Below are positions 1 to 5,958 of a DNA stretch of 6,305 bases, piece after piece. The position numbers and the translations under genes were made by a program. This DNA comes from JBCCZC01 sp039188505 (GTDB lineage: Bacteria; Pseudomonadota; Gammaproteobacteria; Xanthomonadales; SZUA-38), in the NCBI GenBank assembly GCA_039188505.1, contig JBCCZC010000345.1, forward strand, positions 1-6,305, given 5' to 3'. A model generated the notes under the pieces. That model was not told the origin of the DNA, did no database searches, and saw nothing but the letters and a program-made list of their open reading frames with translations. How positions within the stretch are numbered: the first letter of the stretch is position 1; each line of letters opens with the position of its first letter.

Positions 1-900
1 CCGACCGGGGCCGACACGGTCGTGCCCGTCGAGGAAATCGCTAGCGCTGACGGCACGGCGACGCTGACGGCCCCGGCCGGCATCGATCCTGGCCAATTCG
101 TCCACCGGCAGGGCACCGATTATGCGTCCGGGGACGCGCTGCTGGCCCCGGGAACGCCACTCGCGGCGCCCGAAGTCGCGGTGCTGTCTTCGGTCGGGCA
201 AGGACACGTCCGGGTTGGCGGCGTCCCACGCGTCGCCGTAGTTTCCACGGGCGATGAACTGGTCGCCGCGGAAGATCCTGTCCTTCCGCACCAGATCCGG
301 CGCGCCAACGATTATGCGATCGCCGCCGCGCTGCGTCAGCGCGGCGTGGGCACGCCAGCGGCGGTGCACCTCCGCGACGATCCCGAAGCCATGCGTGCGG
401 CGGTCGCCGAGCTCCTCGACGCGACCGACGTCCTCGTGCTCAGCGGCGGCGTCTCCAAGGGCCGTTTCGACTACCTGCCGGGCATTCTCGACGAGCTGGG
501 CGTGGTGAAGGCGTTCCACCGGGTCCGCCAGCGCCCGGGCAAGCCCATGTGGTTCGGAACCCTCGGGGAGAAGCTGGTCTTCGCGCTCCCGGGGAATCCG
601 GTTTCGGCTCTGGTATGCCTCCACCGCTACGTACTGCCCGCACTCGCGCTGGGTGCCGGGGGCACCCCACGCTTCGGCCGCGCGGTCCTCGGCGCCGACC
701 TCGCGTTCCGTGGTGATCTCACGCGATTCGTGCCGGTGATCGTGACTCCCGATGCCGGAGGTGCACCCGTTGCGGTGCCCCGGGAGCTCAATACGTCCGG
801 CGACTTCTTCGGGCTGGCGGGGACGCAGGGCTTCGTCGAGCTGGACGGCGATCAGGGACACTGGCGCGCCGGCACCGCGGTGCCCTTCCATCCATGGTAG
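1..900 (+). CDS. moeA: Molybdopterin molybdotransferase MoeA, 5'-truncated by window edge
   Basis: MoeA inserts molybdate into adenylated molybdopterin (MPT-AMP), giving Moco in the cytoplasm. The reading frame is open from base 1: the first residues, PTGADTVVPVEE, are the internal MoeA motif that follows the T-G-A-P segment, so the GTG at 22 is not the true start. About 104 N-terminal residues are missing by alignment to E. coli MoeA as I remember it; 299 residues remain. Visible motifs (window numbering): D40 in QGTD (E. coli D142), VSTGDEL at 81-87 with E86 (E188), LRDDP with D126 (D228), SGGVSKG at 148-154, the RPGKP segment, LPGNPVS near 196-202, and a C-terminal domain with NTSGDF. The spacings D40-E86 and E86-D126 match E. 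coli exactly. The SGGVSKGRFDY and HRVRQRPGKPMWFG wording is a MoeA sub-type unlike E. coli's. It is the first gene seen in a plus-strand run and overlaps moaA by 7 bp. The family call is very secure. Confidence 0.96.
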   Translation, partial: PTGADTVVPVEEIASADGTATLTAPAGIDPGQFVHRQGTDYASGDALLAPGTPLAAPEVAVLSSVGQGHVRVGGVPRVAVVSTGDELVAAEDPVLPHQIRRANDYAIAAALRQRGVGTPAAVHLRDDPEAMRAAVAELLDATDVLVLSGGVSKGRFDYLPGILDELGVVKAFHRVRQRPGKPMWFGTLGEKLVFALPGNPVSALVCLHRYVLPALALGAGGTPRFGRAVLGADLAFRGDLTRFVPVIVTPDAGGAPVAVPRELNTSGDFFGLAGTQGFVELDGDQGHWRAGTAVPFHPW

Positions 901-1907
901 AGGCCGTGCGCGACCGCCTGCGGCGCCCCCTGCGAGACCTGCGAATCTCGGTACTGGACCGGTGCAATTTTCGCTGTCCGTACTGCATGCCCGCCGAGCT
1001 CTTCACCGAGGATTACCGGTTCGTGCCGCGCCTCCACTGGCTCGATTTCGAGGAGATCGAGCGCGTCGTGCGCCTGTTCACCGCAAGCGGGGCCATCAAG
1101 ATCCGTATCACCGGCGGCGAACCGCTGCTGCGCCCCGGCTTGCCGAGCCTCATCGAGCGGCTGACGGCATTGCCAGGCGTCGAGGATCTCGCGCTGACGA
1201 CCAACGGCGTGCTCCTGCCGCGCGTGGCGCCGGCCCTGCGCGAGGCTGGGCTCCACCGGCTCACCATCAGCCTCGACTCGTTGGATCCGGTGGTCTTCGA
1301 GCGCATGAGCGGCCATCGCGGGAAGGTCAGCGAGGTGCTCGCCGGCATCGGCGCGGCGGAAGCGGCCGGCTTCGAGCACCTGAAGCTCAATGCGGTCGTG
1401 CAGCGGGGCGTGAACGATCATACGATCCTCGATCTGCTGGACCACTTCCGGCACACGGGCCACATCGTGCGGCTCATCGAGTTCATGGACGTCGGCACCC
1501 GGAATGACTGGGACCTCTCGCAGGTCGTTTCCAGCCGCGAATGGATCGACCGGATCAGTGAGCGCTGGGCGCTGAAGCCGGTGGCCCCGGCCTATCCCGG
1601 GGAGGTCGCCAGCCGCTACGCCTATCAGGACGGCGGCGGCGAGGTGGGGTTCATCAGCTCGGTGAGCCAGCCCTTTTGCGGTGGCTGCACGCGGGCGCGC
1701 CTATCGTGCGACGGCGAGCTGTTCACGTGTCTGTTCGCGAGTCGCGGCACGCCCCTGCGTTCCGCGCTACGCGACGGCGTCAGCGATGCCGAGCTCCTGT
1801 CGCTGGTTCATGGCACCTGGCGCCAACGATCAGATCGCTACAGCGAGGAGCGCGGCGAGGCTACCGAAGGAATGGAGAAAGTCGAAATGTACCGGATGGG
1901 TGGATGA
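894..1907 (+). CDS. moaA: GTP 3',8-cyclase MoaA (radical SAM)
   Basis: MoaA is the radical-SAM enzyme that, with MoaC, turns GTP into cyclic pyranopterin monophosphate. At 337 residues it is of normal length. The N-terminal cluster motif C-x3-C-x2-C is C24, C28, C31 (DRCNFRCPYCMP). KIRITGGEPLLR gives the SAM-binding GGEP segment. The C-terminal second [4Fe-4S] site is C262-x2-C265 plus C279 in the CGGCTRARLSCDGELFTCLF stretch. The protein ends in MYRMGG, keeping the C-terminal Gly-Gly that MoaA needs. The ATG at 894 is chosen because it leaves the usual short lead-in (RPLRDLRIS) before the first cysteine; it overlaps the moeA stop by 7 bp with no clear Shine-Dalgarno, so translational coupling is likely. 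Small oddities: the common SVTDRCN is SVLDRCN here, and C272 lies between the second-site cysteines. Confidence 0.97.
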   Translation: MVEAVRDRLRRPLRDLRISVLDRCNFRCPYCMPAELFTEDYRFVPRLHWLDFEEIERVVRLFTASGAIKIRITGGEPLLRPGLPSLIERLTALPGVEDLALTTNGVLLPRVAPALREAGLHRLTISLDSLDPVVFERMSGHRGKVSEVLAGIGAAEAAGFEHLKLNAVVQRGVNDHTILDLLDHFRHTGHIVRLIEFMDVGTRNDWDLSQVVSSREWIDRISERWALKPVAPAYPGEVASRYAYQDGGGEVGFISSVSQPFCGGCTRARLSCDGELFTCLFASRGTPLRSALRDGVSDAELLSLVHGTWRQRSDRYSEERGEATEGMEKVEMYRMGG

Positions 1908-2149
1908 TGAAGACGGTGACCGTGCAGTACTTTGCTGCCTACCGCGAGGCGGTCGGGCATGCCGAAGAACAGGTTGAAACAACGGCCGCGACGGCCGACG
2001 CGCTGTTCGAGCAGCTCCAGGCCATGCACCCGTCGCTGGAGCGATTCGAGGCCATGCGGGTGGCGATCAACGACGCGATGGCCGGCTGGCCCGATGCGAT
2101 CGCCGATGGCGACACCGTGCTGGTCTTTCCGCCGGTGGCCGGCGGATGA
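1904..2149 (+). CDS. moaD: Molybdopterin synthase small (sulfur-carrier) subunit MoaD
   Basis: MoaD is the ubiquitin-like sulfur carrier of molybdopterin synthase. Its C-terminal glycine is adenylated by MoeB, converted to a thiocarboxylate and inserted into the MoaE active site. The predicted protein has 81 residues, the usual MoaD length, beginning MMKTVTVQYFAAYRE and ending DGDTVLVFPPVAGG. The FPPVAGG tail with terminal Gly-Gly is diagnostic. The start is the ATG at 1904, which shares ATGA with the moaA stop; a second ATG directly follows at 1907 and would work equally well. The longer upstream frame, back to 1676, is only a shadow of moaA. The stop likewise shares ATGA with the moaE start, so moaA-moaD-moaE are coupled by two 4-bp overlaps. 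Confidence 0.95.
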   Translation: MMKTVTVQYFAAYREAVGHAEEQVETTAATADALFEQLQAMHPSLERFEAMRVAINDAMAGWPDAIADGDTVLVFPPVAGG

Positions 2150-2592
2150 GCATCATGGTCATCACTGCCGACGCCATCGACCCGGTGGCATGCTACGCCC
2201 AGCTCCAGGACCACAGCTGCGGCGCGTGCGTCACCTTCGAGGGCTGGGTCCGGAACCACCAGGACGGACGCGAGGTTCGCTCCCTCGAGTACGAGGTCTA
2301 TCATCCCCTGGCGGTCAGCGAGGGAGAGCGGGTGATCGCCGAGGCTCGGGCGCGCCATCCGGTGACGCACGCCCTGTGCGTCCACCGCGAGGGCCATCTC
2401 GAGCTCGGCGATCTCGCCGTCTGGGTCGGCGTGTCGTCCCCGCATCGGGACGAATCCTTCCTGGCTGCGCGGATGGTCATCGACCAGATCAAAGTGCGGC
2501 TGCCCATCTGGAAGAAGGAGCACTACCTCGACGGCGACTCGGGATGGGTCAACTGCGAGCGCTGCGCGAACCACGGCCACGCTCACTCCTGA
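2146..2592 (+). CDS. moaE: Molybdopterin synthase catalytic subunit MoaE
   Basis: MoaE pairs with MoaD to convert cyclic pyranopterin monophosphate to molybdopterin by two sulfur transfers. The protein has 148 residues. Conserved stretches: GACVTFEGWVRNH (27-38, R36), HREGHLELGD (80-89), SSPHRDESF (98-105) with H100/R101 matching E. coli H103/R104, and IKVRLPIWKKE (115-125) with K116 and K123 matching the E. coli catalytic K119 and K126. The ATG at 2146 gives a 4-bp ATGA overlap with moaD; a second in-frame ATG at 2155 is possible. After the usual DGDSGWV ending there is a short tail with C137, C140, H143, H145 and H147, absent from E. coli MoaE. This is the last gene of the plus-strand run and its 3' end overlaps the convergent nucleotidyltransferase gene by 10 bp. 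Confidence 0.96.
   Translation: MSIMVITADAIDPVACYAQLQDHSCGACVTFEGWVRNHQDGREVRSLEYEVYHPLAVSEGERVIAEARARHPVTHALCVHREGHLELGDLAVWVGVSSPHRDESFLAARMVIDQIKVRLPIWKKEHYLDGDSGWVNCERCANHGHAHS
2583..2592. other. Convergent coding overlap between moaE and the mocA-like gene
   Basis: The plus-strand stop of moaE (TGA at 2590-2592) lies beyond the minus-strand stop of the nucleotidyltransferase gene (TGA, complement of 2583-2585), so the last ten bases code on both strands. I see no GC-rich hairpin followed by a T-run on either strand here. Both polycistronic messages must therefore end inside, or read antisense into, the opposing gene unless termination is factor-dependent. Confidence 0.9.
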
Positions 2593-3167
2593 GCCGCCGC
2601 CAGGTCGTCCGCCGTATCGAGATCCACCGACGCGCCTGGCATCGGAACGGCGATTGCATCGGGCTCGTCACGGATGACGGCCCGCGCGCCCCGGTCACCG
2701 GTAAGCGCGCGGAGAGCCGGAAACAGACGTCGCGGAAAAACGGCCGGAACGCCGATCACCCCGCCATAGGCCGACGCCACGAGGCGGTCGGGGTACTGCC
2801 CGGCGACGTCAAGCAATCGATGGAAGTCCGCCACCTCCAACCGGTACTGATCACAGGTCGCGACGAGCACGCTGGCCGCGTCCTTGGGCACGGCCGCAAC
2901 GCCGCAGGCGACGGAGGACGCCATGCCCGCCTCCCAGGTCCCGTTGACGATACAGCGTACGGCCAGGCCGCGAAGGGCCTCTCGGACCGCGTCGGCATGG
3001 GCGCCCAGGACACAGATCACCCGTGATCCACAGGCGGCGCCGAGCCTCGCGCAGGCGCGTCGGACCAGAGGCGTGCCGTCGATCTTCACGAGCTGCTTGG
3101 GTCGCCCGAGCCGGGTCGAGCCACCGGCCGCGAGCAGGATGGTCCAGGGGCGGTGTTCAGCGTCCAC
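2583..3167 (-). CDS. mocA: MocA-like molybdenum cofactor nucleotidyltransferase (probably CTP-specific)
   Basis: This is an NTP-transferase of the MobA/MocA family (NTP_transf_3 fold), predicted to attach a nucleotide, most likely CMP, to Moco. From the GTG at 3167 it has 194 residues. LLAAGGSTRLGRPKQL (residues 11-26) is the nucleotide-binding P-loop-like motif, in the LAAG form typical of MocA rather than the LAGG of MobA. Further family features are N-x2-W-E-x-G-M-x-S-S (75-85), CDQ with D106 as the probable metal ligand, TGDRGAR (156-162) and VDLDTADD (181-188). The residue after DQ is Tyr where Pro is common. The start is uncertain: an ATG at 3230 adds 21 residues but overlaps the upstream gene by 74 bp, whereas GTG 3167 overlaps by 11 bp and sits just before the conserved core; no other start codon lies between. 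CTP rather than GTP use is inferred from the motif and the nearby xdhC. Confidence 0.82.
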   Translation of the reverse strand: MDAEHRPWTILLAAGGSTRLGRPKQLVKIDGTPLVRRACARLGAACGSRVICVLGAHADAVREALRGLAVRCIVNGTWEAGMASSVACGVAAVPKDAASVLVATCDQYRLEVADFHRLLDVAGQYPDRLVASAYGGVIGVPAVFPRRLFPALRALTGDRGARAVIRDEPDAIAVPMPGASVDLDTADDLAAAQE

Positions 3168-3897
3168 CGCAGGCCGTACAGTCCACGCGTCGCGAGACGC
3201 CGAGGGATCGCCACTCCCACCCGTTTGCATCCACGAGATGCAGGGCAGGGCGGGGGACCTGACCCGCGAGCACCTGCAGCGCCAGGGCGGCCACGGCGCT
3301 GCCGACCAGGCCGGTCACGGGGCCCAGGACGCCGCCGCCGGCGCAGTCCTCGAGCACATCGGCGGCCTCGCCGTAGATACAGCGATAGCAGGGCGCGCGA
3401 GCGTCGGACGCGGGCAGGAAGACGAACTGCCCCTCGCTGCGGGTCGCCGCGCCCATGATCCAGTCCTGCCCGGCTGCGAGGCAGGCGTCGTTCATCGCCA
3501 GGCGCGTGCCAAAGTTGTCACTGGCGTCGATGGCCAGATCAACGTCTTCCAGCAGGCCTGGAAGGCTGGCCGCGTCGGCCCGCTCAGGCCGTACGGTGAT
3601 GGCGACGTTGGGATTCTGACGCGCGAGCGAGGCCCGAGCGACATCGACCTTTCTCTGGCCAACATCCTTCGGTGAATACAGCACCTGCCGTCCGAGGTTG
3701 CCGGCGGCGACGGTATCGAAGTCGACCAGCGTGAGGGCCCCGATCCCCGCCGCGACCAGGTACTGGGCGATCGGGCAGCCCAGGCCGCCGGCGCCCACGA
3801 GTAGCACGCGGGAAGCCGCCAGGCGGGCCGGCGCATCGGGGCCGAAGTCGGGCAGGGCGACGAGCGGAACATCGCGCGGCGCCGGGGCTCGCGTCAC
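3157..3897 (-). CDS. moeB: MoeB/ThiF-family E1-like adenylyltransferase (MoaD activating)
   Basis: Predicted to adenylate the C-terminal glycine of MoaD with ATP so that it can be charged with sulfur. Its 246 residues match MoeB (about 249) and there is no C-terminal rhodanese domain. Visible: nucleotide-binding GAGGLG (35-40), LVDFDTVAAGNLGRQ (57-71) with D59, D61 and R70 (E. coli R73), K83 in GQRKV (K86), DASDN with D127 (D130), and four zinc-ligand cysteines, C170/C173 (CYRC) and C240/C243 (CTAC). C-A-G-G-G-V near 185 corresponds to the cysteine loop before the crossover helix. The N-terminal RYxRQ signature, whose second Arg reaches the partner subunit's ATP site in E. coli (R14), reads RDVPL here and lacks that Arg and Gln. 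The start is GTG, sharing GTGA with the xdhC stop, with no clear Shine-Dalgarno. ThiF activity on ThiS cannot be excluded, but the moa context favours MoaD. Confidence 0.88.
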   Translation of the reverse strand: MTRAPAPRDVPLVALPDFGPDAPARLAASRVLLVGAGGLGCPIAQYLVAAGIGALTLVDFDTVAAGNLGRQVLYSPKDVGQRKVDVARASLARQNPNVAITVRPERADAASLPGLLEDVDLAIDASDNFGTRLAMNDACLAAGQDWIMGAATRSEGQFVFLPASDARAPCYRCIYGEAADVLEDCAGGGVLGPVTGLVGSAVAALALQVLAGQVPRPALHLVDANGWEWRSLGVSRRVDCTACGGR

Positions 3898-4916
3898 TTG
3901 CGGCCGCTACCGGTCAGGACGGCCGCGTCCCGGCCGTAGGTGGCGGCCTGCAGTTCGGCGACGATCGAAAGGCCGACTTCCTCCGGCAGCTCGCCGCCGA
4001 GATCGAGACCCACCGGCCCGCGCAGCCGGTGGGTCAGGTCGAGACCGTCACCCGCCAGCAGTTCCAGCAGCCGCTGCCGTCGGGCCGTCGGACCCAGGAC
4101 GCCGACCCAGGGTTGAGCCTGGCCCGCGACGGTGCGCAGATAGCCCAGATCGCCGTCGAGGCTGTGACTCATCACCAGCACGGCATCCGCTTCGAGCAGG
4201 TCTGGATCGTCCGGCGCGAAGGCGCGGACCGCATGCGCGTTCGGGAAGCGATCCGGCCGGACGTGGCCTGGTCGACGGTCGAGTACGACGACCCGCCAAC
4301 CGACCGCCGCGGCCTGGTCGACGACCGGCACGGCATCCGCCCCGGCGCCGCAGATACAGAGCAAGGGCGCGGGCGCGACATGCTCGACGAAGACCGTCGC
4401 GCCGTCCCGGGTTTGAACGCCTGGCGTTGCGGCCTCGACGGCGTCGACGCCCCCTGGCGCGTTCTCCTCGCCGGGCCGCCAGCTGGTGCCGATCACGGTG
4501 TCGTCGGGGGCGGCGATGATGGTTACGAGCGGGCCGCCACCGGTCTCGACGAGATTTCCCAGACGGGCCAGGAGCGGGCTCTCCCGGTCGATGCGCTGGA
4601 GGAAGATCCGGACGAGACCTTCGCAGCCCAGGCCCAGGCCCCAGATCGCATCATCCGGCGACCGCATGTCGTACTCGACCTGCCGCGGGAGGCCCGTGTC
4701 CAGCACCGACCGGGCCTGCACGGCCAGGTCCGTGTCGAAGCAACCCCCGCCGAGCATACCCGCCAGGCTGCCGTCGGCGGCAATCAGCATGCGGGCGCCG
4801 GCCTTGCGATAGGTGCTGCCGGCGGTGTCCACAACCGTCGCCAGCACGGCCTGCTCGTCGCTTGCCAGACGTGCGCGCGCCGCCGCCAGGAGTCGGGGCA
4901 GGCCGCGATCAGCCAT
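3894..4916 (-). CDS. xdhC: XdhC/CoxI-family molybdenum cofactor chaperone
   Basis: XdhC proteins bind the finished cofactor (MPT or its cytosine dinucleotide), help replace an oxo by a sulfido ligand with a cysteine desulfurase, and pass it to xanthine-oxidase-family enzymes. From the ATG at 4916 the protein has 340 residues. The N-terminal XdhC_CoxI domain shows GSTYRKAGARM (33-43), GMLGGGC (53-59, C59) and WGLGLGCEG (92-100, C98). The C-terminal Rossmann-like domain shows CICGAGADA near 187-195, VMSHS (248-252) and RGPVGLDLG (299-307) followed by P-E-E-V and a helix with SIVAELQA. The longer start at 4976 would overlap moaC by 68 bp and adds a non-conserved Arg/Ser/Pro stretch, so 4916 (8-bp overlap with the moaC stop) is preferred. 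It lies between moaC and moeB, pointing to an MCD-containing sulfido-Mo enzyme in the organism. No substrate enzyme is encoded in the window. Confidence 0.9.
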   Translation of the reverse strand: MADRGLPRLLAAARARLASDEQAVLATVVDTAGSTYRKAGARMLIAADGSLAGMLGGGCFDTDLAVQARSVLDTGLPRQVEYDMRSPDDAIWGLGLGCEGLVRIFLQRIDRESPLLARLGNLVETGGGPLVTIIAAPDDTVIGTSWRPGEENAPGGVDAVEAATPGVQTRDGATVFVEHVAPAPLLCICGAGADAVPVVDQAAAVGWRVVVLDRRPGHVRPDRFPNAHAVRAFAPDDPDLLEADAVLVMSHSLDGDLGYLRTVAGQAQPWVGVLGPTARRQRLLELLAGDGLDLTHRLRGPVGLDLGGELPEEVGLSIVAELQAATYGRDAAVLTGSGRK

Positions 4917-5409
4917 CGAGGGTCCCGAGGAAGGCCGCTGCCTCGGGATCGAGACCCTCATCCGCCTGCCAGACACCGGACTTGCCGCCGGACTTGTACA
5001 GCAGCCGAACCGCCTCGATCCGCAGGGCGGGATTGATTGGCTTGGACAGGTCCCAGACGGTCAGTAGCGCAACGCTCACCGCCGTCAGGGCCTCCATCTC
5101 GACCCCGGTCCGCTCCGCGATCTCCGCGACGCAGTAGATGTCCACGGCGTGCGCCTCGGGCCGCAGCGCGTGCCGGACCAGCACCCGGTTGAGGCTGATC
5201 GGGTGACAGAGCGGGATGAGCTGCGACGTCAGCTTGGCGGCGTTCACCGCGGCGAACTGCGCCAGGGTCAGCGCGTCCCCCTTGGGCAAGGCGCCGCGGC
5301 TGACCAGTTCGAAGGCCTCGGCGCCAAGCACGATACGACCGGCGGCCAACGCTCGGCGGCGTGTCACCGGCTTGCCGGACACGTCCGCCATGGCGAAGCT
5401 GCCGGTCAC
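4909..5409 (-). CDS. moaC: Cyclic pyranopterin monophosphate synthase MoaC
   Basis: MoaC rearranges the 3',8-cyclo-GTP made by MoaA into cyclic pyranopterin monophosphate. From a GTG at 5409 the protein has 166 residues (E. coli 161). Conserved: MADVSGKPVTRR (7-18), LPKGD with K43 (E. coli K51), LIPLCHP with H69 (H77), TGVEMEALTAVSVALLTVWD (101-120) with E104/E106, then D120 and K123 (D128/K131), and KSGGKSG (139-145). A constant offset of eight from E. coli shows that only the N-terminal THxxxxG lead-in is shortened. The frame stays open upstream to 5736, but that part is an Arg-rich shadow of moaB with no MoaC similarity. The GTG shares GTGA with the moaB stop, and the gene's own stop overlaps xdhC by 8 bp. 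The internal ATG at 5391 is a less likely start, since it would remove the residues before ADVS. Confidence 0.94.
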   Translation of the reverse strand: MTGSFAMADVSGKPVTRRRALAAGRIVLGAEAFELVSRGALPKGDALTLAQFAAVNAAKLTSQLIPLCHPISLNRVLVRHALRPEAHAVDIYCVAEIAERTGVEMEALTAVSVALLTVWDLSKPINPALRIEAVRLLYKSGGKSGVWQADEGLDPEAAAFLGTLDG

Positions 5410-5924
5410 GCCGGAGGACCGAGCAGCTCGACGAAGTTGCAGGGGCGGTGGCGCGAGTCCAGCTGTTCGGCCAGCAGGCGGGTCCACGCCGTCCGGCATG
5501 CCCCGGTCGAGCCTGGCAGGCAGGCCACGAACGTGCGATTGGCGAGACCGGCGACGGCACGGGACTGGACGGTGGAAGACCCGATCTCCTCCGCCGAGAC
5601 CGACCGGAACAGCTCGCCGAAGCCGGGAATTTCGCGATCGAGCAGGGGCACCACGGCTTCCGGAGTGACGTCGCGGTCGCGGAAGCCCGTGCCCCCGGTG
5701 ATCAGCACGACCTCGACCTCGGCATCGGCGATCCACGCGGCAACCAGCGCCCGGATGAGGTAGCGATCGTCGATGACGAGCTCCCGCTTGGCGACGATGT
5801 GGCCGGCGTCACCGAGAGCTTCCGCGAGAAAGCCACCGGAGGTGTCGGTTTCGAGCGTGCGGGTGTCGGATACGGTCAATACGGCAACCCGGAGGGGCCG
5901 GAAGGATGCGTCTGCGTGGGGCAT
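5406..5924 (-). CDS. moaB: Molybdopterin adenylyltransferase MoaB
   Basis: MoaB/MogA proteins adenylate molybdopterin before MoeA inserts molybdenum. The protein has 172 residues with MoaB-type sequence throughout: VAVLTVSDTRT (13-23) with DTSG (27-30), LITGGTG (74-80), RDVTPEA (84-90), GFGELFR (101-107), EIGSST (113-118), SRAVAG, CLPGSTGAC (135-143) and RPCNFVELL (160-168). The TGGTG and PGST segments form the pterin-binding site of this fold. In E. coli MogA performs this step and MoaB is dispensable. No mogA is visible here and this is the only adenylyltransferase in the cluster, so I infer that it is the working enzyme. It is the first gene of the minus-strand run, with an ATG start about 30 bp downstream of a TATAAT on its strand. 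No convincing Shine-Dalgarno is visible before the ATG. Its stop shares GTGA with the moaC start. Confidence 0.94.
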   Translation of the reverse strand: MPHADASFRPLRVAVLTVSDTRTLETDTSGGFLAEALGDAGHIVAKRELVIDDRYLIRALVAAWIADAEVEVVLITGGTGFRDRDVTPEAVVPLLDREIPGFGELFRSVSAEEIGSSTVQSRAVAGLANRTFVACLPGSTGACRTAWTRLLAEQLDSRHRPCNFVELLGPPA

Positions 5925-5952
5925 GGTGTTCTGCTGCGCCAGGGGGGACCCG

Positions 5953-5958
5953 ATTATA
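5953..5958 (-). promoter_or_regulatory. Candidate -10 element for the moaB-moaC-xdhC-moeB-mocA run
   Basis: Read on the minus strand, 5958 to 5953 is a perfect TATAAT in otherwise very GC-rich sequence. It lies just upstream of moaB and would give a leader of roughly 20-25 nt. At the usual 16-18 bp spacing the upstream hexamer (around 5976-5982, for example GCGTTC) is a poor match to TTGACA, and there is no TGn extension, so an activator or an alternative sigma factor may be involved. The start of transcription is inferred, not seen. Confidence 0.5.

Noticed and set aside
752..1507. Plus-strand open frame of 251 codons across the moeA/moaA junction
   Set aside because: Out-of-frame with both conserved genes and extremely rich in Arg and Ala; a shadow frame.
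1932..3026. Long plus-strand open frame of 364 codons
   Set aside because: It runs across moaD, moaE and the opposite strand of the mocA-like gene. Its product is Arg/Pro-rich with no recognisable motif, while the overlapped genes are all clearly conserved. It is a GC-driven shadow.
3168..3230. ATG start at 3230 for the mocA-like gene
   Set aside because: It needs a 74-bp overlap with moeB and adds a non-conserved Gly/Ser/Asp stretch with no ribosome binding site. It is kept as an alternative only.
4917..4976. ATG start at 4976 for xdhC
   Set aside because: The 20 extra residues are Arg/Ser/Pro-rich and lie within moaC. The ATG at 4916 fits the usual start of the XdhC_CoxI domain.
4029..5036. 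Plus-strand open frame of 335 codons opposite xdhC
   Set aside because: It is antisense to the well-supported XdhC frame, has no domain signature and has low-complexity composition. It is expected by chance at high GC.
5410..5736. N-terminal extension of the moaC frame
   Set aside because: The upstream 109 codons are an Arg-rich off-frame reading of moaB with no MoaC similarity. The GTG at 5409 fits the family length and the GTGA overlap.
5925..5958. Moco riboswitch upstream of moaB
   Set aside because: The leader implied by the TATAAT is only about 20-25 nt, far too short for that RNA, and no matching multi-stem fold is apparent.
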